From Angiostrongylus vasorum (Eukaryota > Nematoda > Chromadorea > Rhabditida > Metastrongylidae), in contig JADANN010000169.1 in NCBI GenBank assembly GCA_018806985.1, positions 211,456 to 275,455 on the forward strand: a DNA stretch of 64,000 nucleotides. Reading direction: 5' to 3'. Within the stretch, counting starts at the first letter, position 1. Each line of letters opens with the position of its first letter. Positions 1 to 10,189 of this stretch are shown in pieces. The notes under the pieces were generated by a model that saw only the letters and a program-made list of their open reading frames with translations, had not been told where the DNA came from and did not search any database. The translations under genes were made by a program, and so were the position numbers.

Positions 1-880
1 GAAAGGGAAAGAATTACTAATTAAAACATTAAAATTTACTATTTGTCGAGCTACAAAATCATCCACTCAGTAAAGAAGCGAAAAGGATTCGAAAATAAGC
101 GGACATTATCATACCAGCAACAACTAACTCACAGCTTTGATTTACAGGTGTCCAGAAGACACTTTATCAAACATGAAGATCGTCACAACAATATCAAGTT
201 CGAGTAGACCAAACTTGGTCAAATGTCTCTTCAAAACCTTGCTCTCAAGCACGCATTCCTATAGAAAGTCCCAATGACAGTTGTTCTATTTTTTAAGCTG
301 AGCAAATTTAGGAATATCGCCATCCCATTTGACGTTTCATATCCGCCATCGGGATTCTTCCGAAATTTTCAATCATAAGAAGCTCATCAGTTAAAAGTAC
401 GTTAAAAAACCACGAATGGAAAGAAAAACGATAAGACATAGGAAGAAAGTGGTAAAGTCACAAAGTTATATTTCATATTTACAAAGAAAAAAGCTCTCAA
501 TATGCGGAATTTAGTACGGTTGCCTTTACAACTGATCTCTAAAGGCAATCAGTTAATTGGTACGCTACGAAAACATTCCAGAAAAACTATAAAGTTCAAG
601 AAATAAAACGAAAAATGAAGAGGGACCGAAAAAGAAACCCTCGCCGAATACTCAAACATTTTCCTAAGGCTCCCGCATTACAGTTACTTAAATAAGAGCA
701 AATTTCCACCTTGTTAAAAGTCATAATTTTATGAGAGTGATGAAATTTTAACTCATTTGAACATTTGTATATATTTTACGAAACGATTTTTAGTTCCATT
801 CTAGGTCCAAGTGGTTCCGCGTAAGCCTTTGAGCAATCCTATTTTCATAGTTACTCATTTCTGTAGACATATCACATAGT
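1..880. other. AT-rich intergenic DNA, nothing recognised
   Basis: I see no coding region, RNA gene or recognisable repeat. Base composition is AT-rich with scattered A runs, typical of nematode intergenic or intronic DNA. Confidence 0.5.
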
Positions 881-1168
881 CAGATCAGTGGCGCAGTGGT
901 TGGAGGCGCCACCGCTACACACACGTGGAATCGATCCCCTACGCCCATGGCCCACCAAGCCTTTCATCCCTCCGGAGTCGGCAAATTGGTACCAGGCTTG
1001 GCTGGAAGGATAGCAGCATTGGCTCGATACATCAGTAGGTCACCACGAGTCACTGTAAAAGGCCAGATATGCATGTCACCTCCAACGATGTTTATTGAAG
1101 TCGAATGCATTGCGCATCCCTCAGAGATTGATCAACGCCCAAAGCTTTACCTTTCAGCTTTCATCACA
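881..1168 (+). mobile_element. tRNA-derived SINE, copy 1 (plus strand)
   Basis: The head carries RNA polymerase III promoter-like boxes: an A-box-like TGGCGCAGTGGTTGG at 889-903 and a B-box-like GGAATCGATCCCC at about 927-939. A tRNA-unrelated body of about 220 bp follows, with shared landmarks (a TCGATACATC block, a TCGAATGCAT block and a pyrimidine-rich tail with CTTTACCTTTC). The same order of landmarks recurs in eight other places in the window, all on the opposite strand, which shows it is an interspersed family. The 91-codon open frame across it is incidental. Confidence 0.75.
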
Positions 1169-1865
1169 TAGTGGTCACGTAGTTTAATGAATTTCGTTCG
1201 AATAATTTAACTGAACGGTCACAGCTTGTTATTAATCTCAGAATCCTAAAATGTTCAACTACCGATTTCTTCGGGTCCTTCTGTCAGAGGTCCCAAGCGA
1301 ATTCTAATTTTTGAGCTGTACAGAAATCAGAATAAACACAAAGGTAAAATAAACAAGAAGATAGTCTTGCCCAAATAATCAACCACAGAGCCAATTCCAT
1401 TCGGAAGTTAACTGCAGCAGTTAACATCTGATTTAAGTAGGGACGTTTCAGTCAATAAAGAAGTCACTTAGAAGTCTCATTGAAGAGCCGGACGAGATAC
1501 ATGTGACTATAGCTAAGCTACTTCAGCTTCATGTTGAACCAAGTTAGCTAACCGTAGGTATTCGACGACACAAAACATCTGTGTGGATTCCTTCGTTTTC
1601 AGTATGCCGGATTGATTTGCATTTTTCGTGGGTTGGCGAACATACATATTCATGCATGCATGCGCCGGTATGCATGCGTGTATCCGAATTCTTTGCTCCA
1701 TGTCCAATATGCCAAAGCTTGCAATTCATTCACTGGAAAATATATGCGAAGTGGCCAAGAGCCGCTTCCAACATGGAGCTCAGTTCAACAAAATTCCGAT
1801 AAGCTACCTACAAAGAACACAGTGCAGCCCAGCGAGCTTCCCGTGAACGGCTCTGTGTTAAAAAA
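1169..1865. other. Intergenic DNA, nothing recognised
   Basis: Several short overlapping open frames occur around 1513-1887 in different frames and on both strands, without codon structure that would favour one. A small ATGCATGC-rich patch lies near 1650-1680. No feature is supported. Confidence 0.45.
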
Positions 1866-2145
1866 AATAACGGATGAAGCTCTCTGAGTTGATTTATCCG
1901 AGATATGTGCCACGCAAACGACTTCATTAAGCACTGTCAGAGATGAACGAAGGCATATTTGCCCCTACCATGTGACTTGTGGTGGCCTACATATATATAA
2001 AGTAACTGTTGGTATTCTCCCAGACAAGTTTTGCACCAACTTCCCGAACCTAGGGGGTATGAAAAGCTTGGTGAAATCGGGGCGTGGAATCGAACAAAGG
2101 ACAACATGTGAATTGAAGGAAACCTCTAACCACAGCCCTACATAA
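1866..2145 (-). mobile_element. tRNA-derived SINE, copy 2 (minus strand, diverged)
   Basis: Same family as 881-1168 but inverted. The tail (GATGAAGCTCTC near 1874) is at the left, and the tRNA-like head, with a B-box complement near 2088-2098 and an A-box complement near 2125-2140, is at the right. It is more diverged than the copy at 8360, which suggests an older insertion. Confidence 0.65.
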
Positions 2146-2690
2146 GCCCAGATCCACATTAAACACAGTAAAAATAAAGAGACTTGTAAAGAAAAAACGA
2201 GAAGTTGCTCTACGTGACCTTCGACCTAGCGGCGCCCACCACACAGCTCTGGCGCACCTCAGGATCGAACGGAATTTACAGATTTCTGCTTGAGTCATTC
2301 GATGAGCAACATGTTATGGACTATATTGCTCTATAAGCCAATAAATAAAACTTAACCTTTCAACCTTAAAAGCTATATCTCCGCGCGTAGTAAGTTTTAT
2401 TAAGCGAAAAAGAAACCATCACAGTTCACGGCAATTTTGCTAAAGATATATACATTTTCTCACTCGACAAGACGAAAGCTTGATTCTAACGCCTTTCACA
2501 GAACGCTTCCTTACCATGTTCATTCGACGAGGCTCGTATTTCGAAATGCAAAGTGAAATTTTATTCGAAGAGGCTCATATTTCCAACAGCAAAGCGACTG
2601 AACAAGGGGAATTATGGAAGCGAGGACTGTTCCGAAAAATCTCAAAATTCAAAATCTTAGTAATTTTAAAACGAAAACAACATTATGAAT
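2146..2690. other. Intergenic DNA, nothing recognised
   Basis: No recognisable gene or repeat. A 116-codon plus-strand frame begins here (2480-2830), but its 3' end runs into the terminal repeat of a PLE, so it is taken as chance. Confidence 0.4.
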
Positions 2691-2779
2691 CTGTTGCTCT
2701 CTTTTTTACAGCAATCACGAGGTTCTTATTCAGCACACGTTTATTTCCCCATAAATATAGCACATACAACACAACGGTA

Positions 2780-2813
2780 GCTGACGTTTCGGCAGTATCA
2801 CCAACTTCAGAGC
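2780..2813 (-). ncRNA. Hammerhead-ribozyme-like motif of PLE copy 1, decayed
   Basis: Read on the minus strand it has CTGAAG, a short stem-loop, then GAAACGTC, the layout of the hammerhead motifs carried by Penelope-like elements. The position equivalent to conserved A9 is T, so this copy is probably inactive. Confidence 0.45.
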
Positions 2814-3064
2814 CTAGAAGGGTATACTAATTTCTAATTTACTAGGTCAAACGTTTCAACAACGCAAACAGAAAGACGAAAATCTGAACAATAATTGCAC
2901 GATCACCGACTTCTCCAAAAATCCACCGTTTTTCACCTGCCTTCCACCAAGGAAGAACAGCCGCTTAGAGTCGCAAATGGCTAATTACTGCACCATCCCA
3001 CATCAAAAATCAGTTCTGAGATACGGGGCTAGATCGCGCGTCATCTCAGGGCATTCTTCCCTGC

Positions 3065-3470
3065 TATTCATTCTTGGATTTTTTGAATTTATCCAAAAGC
3101 CTCGAGAAATCTACGCCTTGGTGTTTTGGTCTCCCGTGCGATGATAGCGACTTTCTACATCAAAATCTTCTCCGCTATGTTTTTGTATCCTATGCGTGCC
3201 TAGTAGCGTACCTTGTTTTGCTTTTCGTTTGCCATCTAGGTGTTCTTTTATGCGAATACATAACAGTCTGCCCGTTTCGCCGATACCACTGCCGTAAGGG
3301 CAAGTTAAGCAATTTGGTGTCTCACATAGACGGTCATACTACAGGTGGGTACGAACTAACTGACGACGTAGAGTATCCGATGGTATTTCAACTATCGCTA
3401 CCGATTCCTCTAGATCTGCCCTTCTTACACATCGCTTTATTGCTACACTTATTTCATCGCTAATGAAGGC
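3065..3470 (-). pseudogene. GIY-YIG endonuclease / C-terminal region of PLE, degraded
   Basis: The minus strand encodes, in broken frames, the same sequence as the clearer copy at about 30900-31364. At the left, around 3070-3115, is the complement of the conserved C-terminal tail (in better copies residues resembling EAFWI followed by NPKMN). Further right is the region matching the GETSRP and RIKEHL block of the GIY-YIG domain (about 3235-3290), then the linker that precedes it (about 3320-3470). In intact elements this domain nicks target DNA to prime reverse transcription. Stops and frameshifts interrupt it here, so it cannot make a functional enzyme. Identification rests on similarity to the second copy in this window and on recognition of the family. 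Confidence 0.65.
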
Positions 3471-3714
3471 CAAGATAAACGGGATTTTGTTTCGGCGAAA
3501 CCCTTCGTTTTGGGTCGTCGCTCTCTTTCAAAACTTATCTCTTGGGCTTTATCCCTTGGAGATGGCTATTTTCCGAGCGAAGCTGCGCGACACTTCCTCT
3601 AGTTCCTTACTTGTGCACACAGAGGGGGCTTTTCGAAACATGTTTCTCACAAGTACCCTCTTTGTGTGTGAAAGGTGGCAAGAAAGGAAATGAACGAGGA
3701 TGTTCTTGTTACTT

Positions 3715-4160
3715 GGCTTTCGATACCACTTTGTCATGCATGTAACCGCTACTTGATATTTAAACGTTTAAAAACGGAAGCCAGTTTTTTCTCGGTTTCT
3801 TCTGGGTGAACTTAATGACCTCAGACTACTCGTTCAATAATTCGAAGCATTTGTCCACCTTCTCCTGCGTACAGAACACGACAAAACAATCATCTATGTA
3901 CCTGCAGTACAGCAGTGGCCGAAGACCGAGGACCGAGACTTCTATTTTGGACAAACGCAATGGCAAGGCTTGGCGCCAGTAGCTGTCCCATTGCCAACCC
4001 CCTTATTTGCGCGAAATATTTCCTAGACCATCTGAAATTTGAGCAGTTTAGGCACTCCTTTAAGAAAGCCATAAGCTGCTGTATGAACAAGCCATGCATA
4101 TCTATTCTTTCCTCATATTCAACAAGAAATTCGAAGATGGCTTGCATTGCGGAGTCATTC
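3715..4160 (-). pseudogene. Reverse transcriptase fragment of PLE copy 1
   Basis: The minus-strand reading contains a segment with YFAQIRGLAMGQ (near 4000-4035), the block upstream of the catalytic site in Penelope RTs, and a YIDD catalytic box encoded by the complement of 3889-3900. Between the two, the frame breaks relative to the copy at 31707-32057. The fingers and N-terminal portion are absent because the element ends near 4205. Intact enzymes copy element RNA at nicked targets; this fragment is dead. Confidence 0.7.
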
Positions 4161-4384
4161 GATACGGACGGGGCGTTTTGGTCTATTGACTTTAAAATGC
4201 GAAATAACCGACGATTTTAAGCCTGCCGCCTTTGCTACTTTGACCCACTGATTGTTTAGTTTTCAGTATTGACTTTTTATATTCCCTTTCAGATGATGGG
4301 CGATAAAGGGTAACATCACTAAGATGTTCCTCAGTTATCTCAACACTTAGCTGGCGAGGAATAACTACGAACTCTCCCCTTTTC

Positions 4385-4690
4385 ACTAACTGATAGCCTA
4401 AATAGCCATATCCAATGGCTACGAAATAGTAACCAAACGAGATGACTTTAGAAGGAGAGCGACGCCCCAAAACGAAACATTTGGCCGAAAGAAAGTCCCG
4501 TTAATGCTGCCCTTTATTAGCGATGAGGTAAGCATAGCTATAAATCACTGCTTATGAAGCGCAGGCCTAGAGGAATCCGTAGCGATAGTTGAAATACCAC
4601 CTGATACTCTACGGCGTCAGTTAGTTCGTAACCGCCTGTTTGACCGTCTACGTGAAACACCAAATTGACTAAGCAAATAAAGATGTGTTT
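4385..4690 (+). mobile_element. Inverted PLE fragment (plus strand)
   Basis: Positions 4393-4500 are the reverse complement of the linker region also seen at about 31336-31450, and 4500-4680 match 31150-31330 in inverted orientation. The plus-strand reading near 4580-4670 gives VEIPPDTLRRQLVRNRL and then a stop, close to the clean version in PLE copy 2. It therefore lies head-to-head with the minus-strand copy at 2700-4205. The 180 bp between them (4206-4384) could not be assigned. Confidence 0.65.
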
Positions 4691-5265
4691 GGATCGGACT
4701 GATGTTCTGCGTTTTTTTTCCATTCTTAGTGAGTAACGAACTGCGAAATGCAACCAGCGATTCAGTTCCAAGACATAGGAACCCATGGGAGCCGTCTTTC
4801 CCATCAAATATGGGCTTTTGCGGGTAGTCTCTCTCATTATTCAAGTCGACGACCATGTGTTTAAAGTGGTTTTTTTCAACAGCTCTAAAACCTAAGTTTT
4901 GAATCTTGTCGTTAGGTTACTAGAGGGCTTGGCGAAGTAGATCGTATAATAATACAACCATTTCTGGGCTCTGAAGAAAGCGAAATGCGCTGAAAACATC
5001 AGTGATCGAGAAATAAATGTTATACCAAAAACGTCATTTGTACTAATCAAGAACAACACAGCAGCTCTATAGTTTGTCATGCGCATTGTAACCCGTGATA
5101 TAATCACTCTCGATAAGAATGTTTATAAGAATGAAATGTTGTAAAGAATCTTTACATCAGAATTTCTATGCACTCTCACAATATTGGGGCACATAATTTA
5201 TGGAAAAAATGGGTGAAATTAGAAGACAGGCTTTCAACAGCATAAACGCTGTAATGAAGGCAACA
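4691..5265. other. Intergenic DNA, nothing recognised
   Basis: No gene or repeat is supported. Short minus-strand frames at 4617-4856 and 4892-5107 show no recognisable motif. Confidence 0.4.
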
Positions 5266-5269
5266 AAGA

Positions 5270-5435
5270 GCGACCAACTACTTGCCTACTTTTGGAGTTA
5301 GCGAGTCTCTGTGCCATCACAACCATGTCAAAACCTGGACGTTAAATAAGCAAGGGGTGCAAAGTCACTAGGCGTTATCGAACAGGCTATGAACAGGGTG
5401 ACGCTAGAAGTGTTTCGCATCACGTAAGCGAGAGT
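5270..5435 (+). pseudogene. Relic of the C-terminal region of a non-LTR retrotransposon protein
   Basis: Plus-strand translation gives KTWTLNKQ, then after a one-base frame change VIEQAMNRVTLEVF. This matches in order and spacing the TWSLRKQDERSLSVIERAVER block in the C-terminal region of the RTE element at 11.1-14.0 kb. It is a short, frameshifted scrap of the same or a related retrotransposon family. No RT core lies next to it. Confidence 0.5.
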
Positions 5436-5684
5436 GGGAGTTCGAAATTGTCATATATATTGACTACCAAAAAATCAAAGGAATCGAAAACTGCCTCCCA
5501 AATGCCGAAAATGAGGTAGACATGATTATGATGCCTTTAAACACCAATGCCAGTTAGCGACTGGGTCCCATGGGATGTCAAGTGCACACTAGAAAAACTA
5601 GAAATGCCACTGTCAGACTTCTTCCCGATGATGCTATGAGAGAAATATGGGATTATTTTTTCATTTACTAGATCGAGCGAAATC
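5436..5684. other. Intergenic DNA, nothing recognised
   Basis: No supported feature. The minus-strand frame at 5537-5776 partly overlaps the repeat to the right and is taken as chance. Confidence 0.35.
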
Positions 5685-6100
5685 TTACTTACTTGACACT
5701 TGAATGGCTCGTACTCACTGATTGTGCCGGCCCCAGCACAACCTCCACTGTTTCGTAGCTTTGCTGGTTTAGCCATTGTGGTTTCCCGGAAGTCTCGAGG
5801 TCAGTCTTGCCAAAGTCTGCCCTAAGTCGGCACCACCACAGGCAGTCACCGCCCTTGTGAATCAGAAGAGGATTTGCCACCATGCGACTAGCCTGATACC
5901 AGAACGGTGGATCCTGGTATTAGTTTATAGCTGGGCTTCCTGATGGAAACGTCGGCCTCTCCTCAGCTTGGGAGATCCTGCTAGGGGATGAAACCCATCG
6001 CTGTACATCGTTACGCGACATCCAGGAACACCTGCCAGCGACGATGAGGCCGTGAACCGTTGAGAGGCGAGCGGAGCCTACTGGGACATTTTTATAGGCG
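5685..6100. repeat. Unclassified interspersed repeat R3, copy 1
   Basis: This segment shares a series of blocks in the same order with 15408-15785 and 33620-33955: a GGCCCCAGCA block, a TTTGCCACCATGCGACT block, GGGCTTCCTGATGGAAACG, CTCAGCTTGGGAGA and CTGTACATCG. No terminal repeats or coding motifs could be identified. It may be the untranslated end of a larger retroelement. Confidence 0.6.
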
Positions 6101-6254
6101 AGAATTGGAGATAAGGTTGGTGCTTATTTAAGTCAGTAACGATCAACTGGAGAACCACAAATAATTGGAAGACAACAGAATGTTTAATTTTATTCTTTGT
6201 TTTACAGCACCCGATGTAACATGCTGAAGTCAGTATGATCTAACTAATAACTTT

Positions 6255-6640
6255 CCCAATGTACATTCTTCCTTTGATAAGCTTACACGAGGTTCATAGC
6301 ATTCTTTATTTTCGGCTAACGTTTCGACGGTACCGTCTTCATCAGAGCCAATGATCCCAGTCGATCGTCCGCAGTTGGTCGTGTTCTCGAGGTGGCGTCT
6401 TCGTCGCATCGAGCCGGGTCTTCCTCAGTGGAGCATCTCTCGAATGAGCCATACTCACTCTGCGATGCCCTTTTATACAGGATGGTTCTTATCTATAGCG
6501 GTGATTGTCCGGTGAAAACCATTTGTTTTGCCGGACAATCCATCCTGTAGAAGTCGATATCATTATCAGCTAGTATAAAGCATAATAATATTTCAAAACC
6601 GACCTTCCTTTAACCTCGGTATGACTAATCAATGGCATTC
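6255..6640 (-). mobile_element. PLE terminal segment with the best hammerhead motif
   Basis: The block starting AAGCTTACACGAGG (about 6280), followed by a TTTATT run and the hammerhead motif at 6315-6348, recurs at 6855, 18887 and 21713, in each case beside a hammerhead-like core. The right part ends with an ACCTCGGTATGA block (6610-6625) that recurs at 18850 and, in related form, at 21905, 30200 and 32870. I infer a solo terminal repeat (pLTR) of a PLE subfamily distinct from the copies at 2.7 and 30.5 kb. Confidence 0.55.
6315..6348 (-). ncRNA. Hammerhead ribozyme motif, canonical core
   Basis: The minus strand reads CTGATGA, one unpaired A, a perfect GACG/CGTC stem closed by GTAC, then GAAA and CGTT. 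CUGAUGA and GAAA are the invariant hammerhead core blocks, and stem II pairs fully. Stem III would be the minimal self-complementary ACGU seen in PLE hammerheads, which are thought to work as dimers. The extra A before stem II is a caveat, although all copies here share it. Confidence 0.6.
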
Positions 6641-6664
6641 GTCAACCTTATGCGACTATAATCA

Positions 6665-6845
6665 GCTGTTCTAATCTTCCTCATTGGAAAGCACGTAAAA
6701 AAGCGGCTCTGAAGAAGGCGATACTGCCGAAACGTCAGCTACTGTTGTATTGTATTGTGGTTTTCTATGGAAGTAAATGTATGCTATTTAACAACCTCGC
6801 GATTGCTGAACAAGAAAACGACGCATTCACTAATCAATGTATTCC
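6665..6845 (+). mobile_element. PLE terminal segment (plus strand)
   Basis: It contains a hammerhead-like motif at 6706-6739. That is followed by a segment with a TATGGAAGTAAATGTATGCT block and TTTAACAACCTCGCG, which matches the inverted right-hand flank of the motif at 30541-30620 and the segment at 32757-32885. It is therefore a solo terminal repeat of the same subfamily as PLE copy 2, in the opposite orientation. Confidence 0.55.
6706..6739 (+). ncRNA. Hammerhead-ribozyme-like motif, intact core (CTGAAGA variant)
   Basis: The plus strand reads CTGAAGA, A, a GGC/GCC stem with loop GATACT, then GAAACGTC. Only the non-conserved position 7 differs from CTGATGA. Stem II is three GC pairs. Cleavage would be expected after the final C of GTC. 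Confidence 0.55.
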
Positions 6846-6925
6846 TTCTTTGAAAAGCTTACACGAGACTGATAACATTCTTTATTTCCAGTTAAGGTTT
6901 CGACGGTATCGACCACGGTAAAAAA
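6846..6925 (-). mobile_element. Short PLE terminal fragment
   Basis: AAGCTTACACGAG, then a TTCTTTATT block and GTTTCGACGGTATCGAC, repeats the left half of 6255-6350. The fragment stops within the hammerhead motif, so the catalytic core is incomplete. Confidence 0.5.
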
Positions 6926-7675
6926 AACTTTCGCAATGCTTTTCGTTGAATCGAAATGTTTTTTTTCTACACGACCGACAGCACATGTTTCATACTGTGC
7001 AGATCCCCGAACATATTGCATCAACTCGTTTTCTAGCATCCATCAACCATGTTGGTCAAGTCGATTCTCACTGCAATCCTGAGATAGTAGTGCTAGGACG
7101 TTCGAATATACTAATCAGATGAAGTCGCAAGTTTTTGTAGAGTGGACAGAATGGTGTTAGACTATTATGGCACCGATTTTCAGACTTCGGATGAATGAGA
7201 AGCTTAGCGGGCCCGAGGCGAGGATGTCTTGGTCGCACTGAATGGCATCATTACCAATGCGCTACCTACGCCGTAGTAAGTTTATTATAATGTCGATATG
7301 TATTCGTGAAAATATGTGACTGAAAGAAAAGACCACTGTGGATAAGGAGCTGAAAAACAAACATTATGATGAAAAGGATGAAGTAAGTCTAAAGAGTTTT
7401 CTTCGAACATGAGAAAGTGACACGAGCAAAGCTGGATATTCATTCACAGCAGAACATTTTGGTAAGCAATACAACTTATTTTACATGATTCGCCGTTACC
7501 CATAGTGAAGAAGAAATGAAGAGAAATCTCTCCGTTCGCCTATTCAACACGAAACAACCGATATGAACTAGATATATTGCGAATTGTAGGAATACTAAGG
7601 CAATTTTCATAATTAAACTGACGTATCTCATCTTGCAGTAATTTCTAAGCCGACATTTTGGTAACCACGACAGTG
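6926..7675. other. Intergenic DNA, nothing recognised
   Basis: No coding region or repeat recognised on either strand. Confidence 0.45.
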
Positions 7676-8345
7676 ATCAATAATTTGCTGTTTAGTTGAT
7701 AAGCAGACATGTGACTGCTGTTTTATTCACAAAAAAAGTTGACGTTTCGACGGAATTCGATATCTTCAGAGCCACTTGTTCTCCTTCAAGGGCAGTCCTA
7801 CAATTATTGAGCACATTGGTTGCAGTGTAGATAGGCATGAAATAGTGGGATTTGGAAGTTCAGTACTCGAAGGCTATAGTCTGTTAAACCGCATAAATGG
7901 AGCAGTCGTCTTCGTTTATGAAGTTCGGAACGACTCGGTGTTTTACACAGCGGTGACAATAGTGTCCTAATTGTCTTGCTAAGATGATCTTTTGTCTTCG
8001 TGAAAATGCTTTTTTTACAAGTCGGAAGAATCTCATTGATATATGTTGCAGCAACTCCCAAGACTGATTTTCTATTAACCTCGGCACTGACCAATATATC
8101 GCTGTTTTCCTGGTAAGCATATATGACGTTATTTTATTCCTTATTCAAGGAAAAGCTGACATTTCAGCCGATTTCGCCCTCTTCATCGACCAGTATTCTC
8201 CTCAAAAAGCAGTCCTCGAAATATTGAGCACTGGGGTTTTCCATTGTCGCTCACGTCTTCAGTTGAGGGAACATCTTTCCATATTGGCATCGTAGACAAG
8301 TGCGGAGTAGTCGCATTTCGATGTCCACTAAGCGGTGGCTGGTGT
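7676..8345 (-). mobile_element. Two tandem PLE terminal relics
   Basis: The block from about 7695 (AAGCAGACATG, TTTTATTC, a GACGTTTCGAC core, then GCAGTCCTACAATTATTGAG) is repeated in the same orientation from about 8116 (AAGCATATATGACG, TTTTATTCC, GACATTTCAGC, GCAGTCCTCGAAATATTGAG). The offset is about 410 bp. Each contains a hammerhead-like motif (7739-7772; and 8156-8195, strongly decayed). Tandem terminal repeats are usual for Penelope-like elements. Confidence 0.5.
7739..7772 (-). ncRNA. Hammerhead-like motif, weak stem II
   Basis: The minus strand has CTGAAGA, a poorly paired insert containing GAATTC, then GAAACGTC. The core blocks are kept but stem II is weak. Confidence 0.4.
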
Positions 8346-8359
8346 GGTGAAACGCATAA

Positions 8360-8645
8360 AAAGAATAAAGGATAAAGCTCTCGGCGCTGATCAATCCCTG
8401 AGGGATGCGCCATGCATTCGACTTCATTAAGTATCGTTGGAAGTGATTGAATGCATATCTGGACTTTACAGTGACTCGCGGTGGCCTACCGATGTATCGA
8501 GCCAGTGCTGCTTTCCTCCCATATAAGTCTGGTACCAATTTGCCGACCCCGGAGGAATGGAGCAGTTGGTGGACCACGGGCCCGGGGATCGATTCCACGT
8601 GTGTCGCAGTGGCGCCTCCAACCACTGCGCCATACGCGCCCGTTG
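8360..8645 (-). mobile_element. tRNA-derived SINE, copy 3 (minus strand, well preserved)
   Basis: The head on the minus strand has an A-box TGGCGCAGTGGTTGG (complement of about 8617-8632) and a B-box-like GGAATCGATCCCC (complement of about 8585-8597). The body is continuous to a tail ending in a TTTATCCTTTATTC sequence (complement of about 8362-8376). This is one of the best-preserved copies. The overlapping long frames on both strands are incidental. Confidence 0.75.
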
Positions 8646-9280
8646 GTGCACAGCATACATCATATAATCGTCTTCGCTTGATGAAGTTCTGAAGTTTTGG
8701 GAAAAATAAGTCCATTCGCTGCTTTTTTTATGAATAAAGAATAAAGTGACGATTTCGTGTGTGCTTACGAAGAAAACAGAGAATTACTGACATGCTCATA
8801 TTGGGAAAAAAATCAAGAAAATTTGCAAATTATTGCCAGAAGGAATCACGTTTTCCTTTTCTACCAATGCAAAACCCTGACTTTTTGCAGCCCATGAAAC
8901 TTCTTTGTGCGTCAAGGCTCGTATTTCTAATATAAAAACAATAGAGAAAGCCGGTCTACTTTCCGCGGAACATCATGGCATTCTCCAACGTATCATTGGT
9001 AGTTGTTGCAGCCACACCCGCAGAAAATTTTAAAAGTTCGAATTTGGTTCCAAAATTTTTTGGCGATTTCAATTCTAGAAAATGAACATCAAGGAAAATT
9101 TCATAAGTAGTAAATATACGGTTACGGCGATAGAGCAAGTCCGTTTAACAAATCGGCTGGGTTCTCAACTTCTCAAATACTTCAGTAAACATTTACATTT
9201 GGCCTATTCGAAAATTAAGGTAGGATCCACTGTATTCTTGATGAGCAAAGATGAGATTGTTATCTTACTTCCTGCTCATG
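8646..9280. other. Intergenic DNA, nothing recognised
   Basis: AT-rich. Short open frames at 8956-9138 (minus) and 9082-9414 (plus) overlap the PLE motif to the right and show no family features. Confidence 0.4.
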
Positions 9281-9285
9281 ATAGA

Positions 9286-9323
9286 AGCCTACGGTTTCGG
9301 CGGATTTTGCCTTCCTCAGAGTC
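9286..9323 (-). ncRNA. Hammerhead-like motif, decayed
   Basis: The minus strand has CTGAGGA, A, a GGC/GCC stem, then GAAACCGT. The sequence after GAAA deviates from CGTC. Confidence 0.4.
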
Positions 9324-9574
9324 TGGAGAGGTTAAGTTGACTGCAACCTACCCAGCTAAACACCTCCATAACCAAAACAGAACAAACCCAGAAACCACAT
9401 TTCATTCCCACTGAAAACAAAATAGCGTCTTCGCATACTAACCCTTTCTATGAGCTTATCATTAAGTATTTCATGCGGACAGCAACCACTGATAGTTTAA
9501 GTGGATGAGTAGTGTGCCTCTCTCACACTGAAATATCAGTCTCAAATACTGCGTGAGATCACATGCGATAAAGA

Positions 9575-9715
9575 GGCATTTCTCCCTGCCCTACATTTCT
9601 GGATTTTTTGAAACATATTCAGAATGCTTCGAATGTCTTGTTCACAACAGTTTTTGCCTCCATGTTCGAGGATGGTAGCACCTGCTTCAGAATCTTCCCG
9701 TCAACCGCTTGGTCT
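9575..9715 (-). pseudogene. C-terminal tail of a PLE protein, fragment
   Basis: Minus-strand translation gives EAGATILEHGGK and then a tail similar to the end of the clearer fragment at 17815-18081 (EAIVTILEQKSK, then EAFWIDIKSPKMN). Only about 45 residues remain. Confidence 0.45.
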
Positions 9716-9871
9716 CCACGTGAAATACTCAGTACAAGACTCATAGGAACTTACGAGTGTTCAAAGAAGCTGGTATGCTTTCAATATGATTGAAGCCTTG
9801 GTTTAGTGTTCCTTCTACTTTGATTGTGGAGGTGTTTGTTGGCGTAGATTGCCGTCAACTTGACCTTTCCA

Positions 9872-9908
9872 GACTCCGAAGAGGGCGAAATCCGCCGAAA
9901 CGTCAGCT
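9872..9908 (+). ncRNA. Hammerhead-like motif, one core change
   Basis: The plus strand has CCGAAGA (expected CTGAAGA), a GGCG/CGCC stem, then GAAACGTCAGC. The U4 position is changed to C, so cleavage is unlikely. Confidence 0.45.
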
Positions 9909-10189
9909 TTTATCGTGAATAAAAGGTAAGATAACAACCTTGCGTTTGCTCATCAAAAAATACTGTGAATTACTTGATCAATGTCGAGGTTAGCAAAAAG
10001 TCTGTCTTAAGAATTAATGTCGGATTTTTTAATTTCATTTTTCTTGTATACACTTTCAGCAATTGTTTCTTTTTTTCGAATGCCGCACCACCGTACATCA
10101 CTGGAAACTTGGAAACCTCATTTTATGGGCTTTCGCGTTTTAAAGATTAGAATTTCCGACGTCGAAACAGCAATTTCCGGCCAATATAC

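Larger units (their letters stand above)
2700..4205 (-). mobile_element. Penelope-like element copy 1 (minus strand, 5'-truncated)
   Basis: From its 3' side (left) to its 5' side (right) this holds a terminal segment with a hammerhead-like motif (2780-2813), a degraded GIY-YIG endonuclease and C-terminal region (about 3065-3470), and a degraded reverse transcriptase palm (about 3715-4160). The order RT then GIY-YIG on the coding strand is diagnostic of Penelope-like elements. A second copy with the same order and clear nucleotide similarity lies at 30541-32095. The 5' part of the RT is missing, and an inverted fragment of the same element begins about 180 bp further right. Confidence 0.75.
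9283..9990 (-). mobile_element. PLE remnant flanked by oppositely oriented hammerhead motifs
   Basis: A minus-strand hammerhead-like motif (9286-9323), a minus-strand fragment of the PLE C-terminal coding end (about 9575-9715) and a plus-strand hammerhead-like motif (9872-9908) occur in this order. The right end carries a GATAACAACCTTGCG block that also occurs near 19050 in another PLE terminus. The arrangement suggests two partial insertions in opposite directions. Confidence 0.5.

Noticed and set aside
896..1171. 91-codon open frame overlapping SINE copy 1
   Set aside because: It lies entirely within the SINE, and homologous positions in other copies are interrupted.
8251..8715. 154-codon minus-strand frame across SINE copy 3
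   Set aside because: It coincides with a tRNA-derived SINE and is not preserved in the other eight copies.
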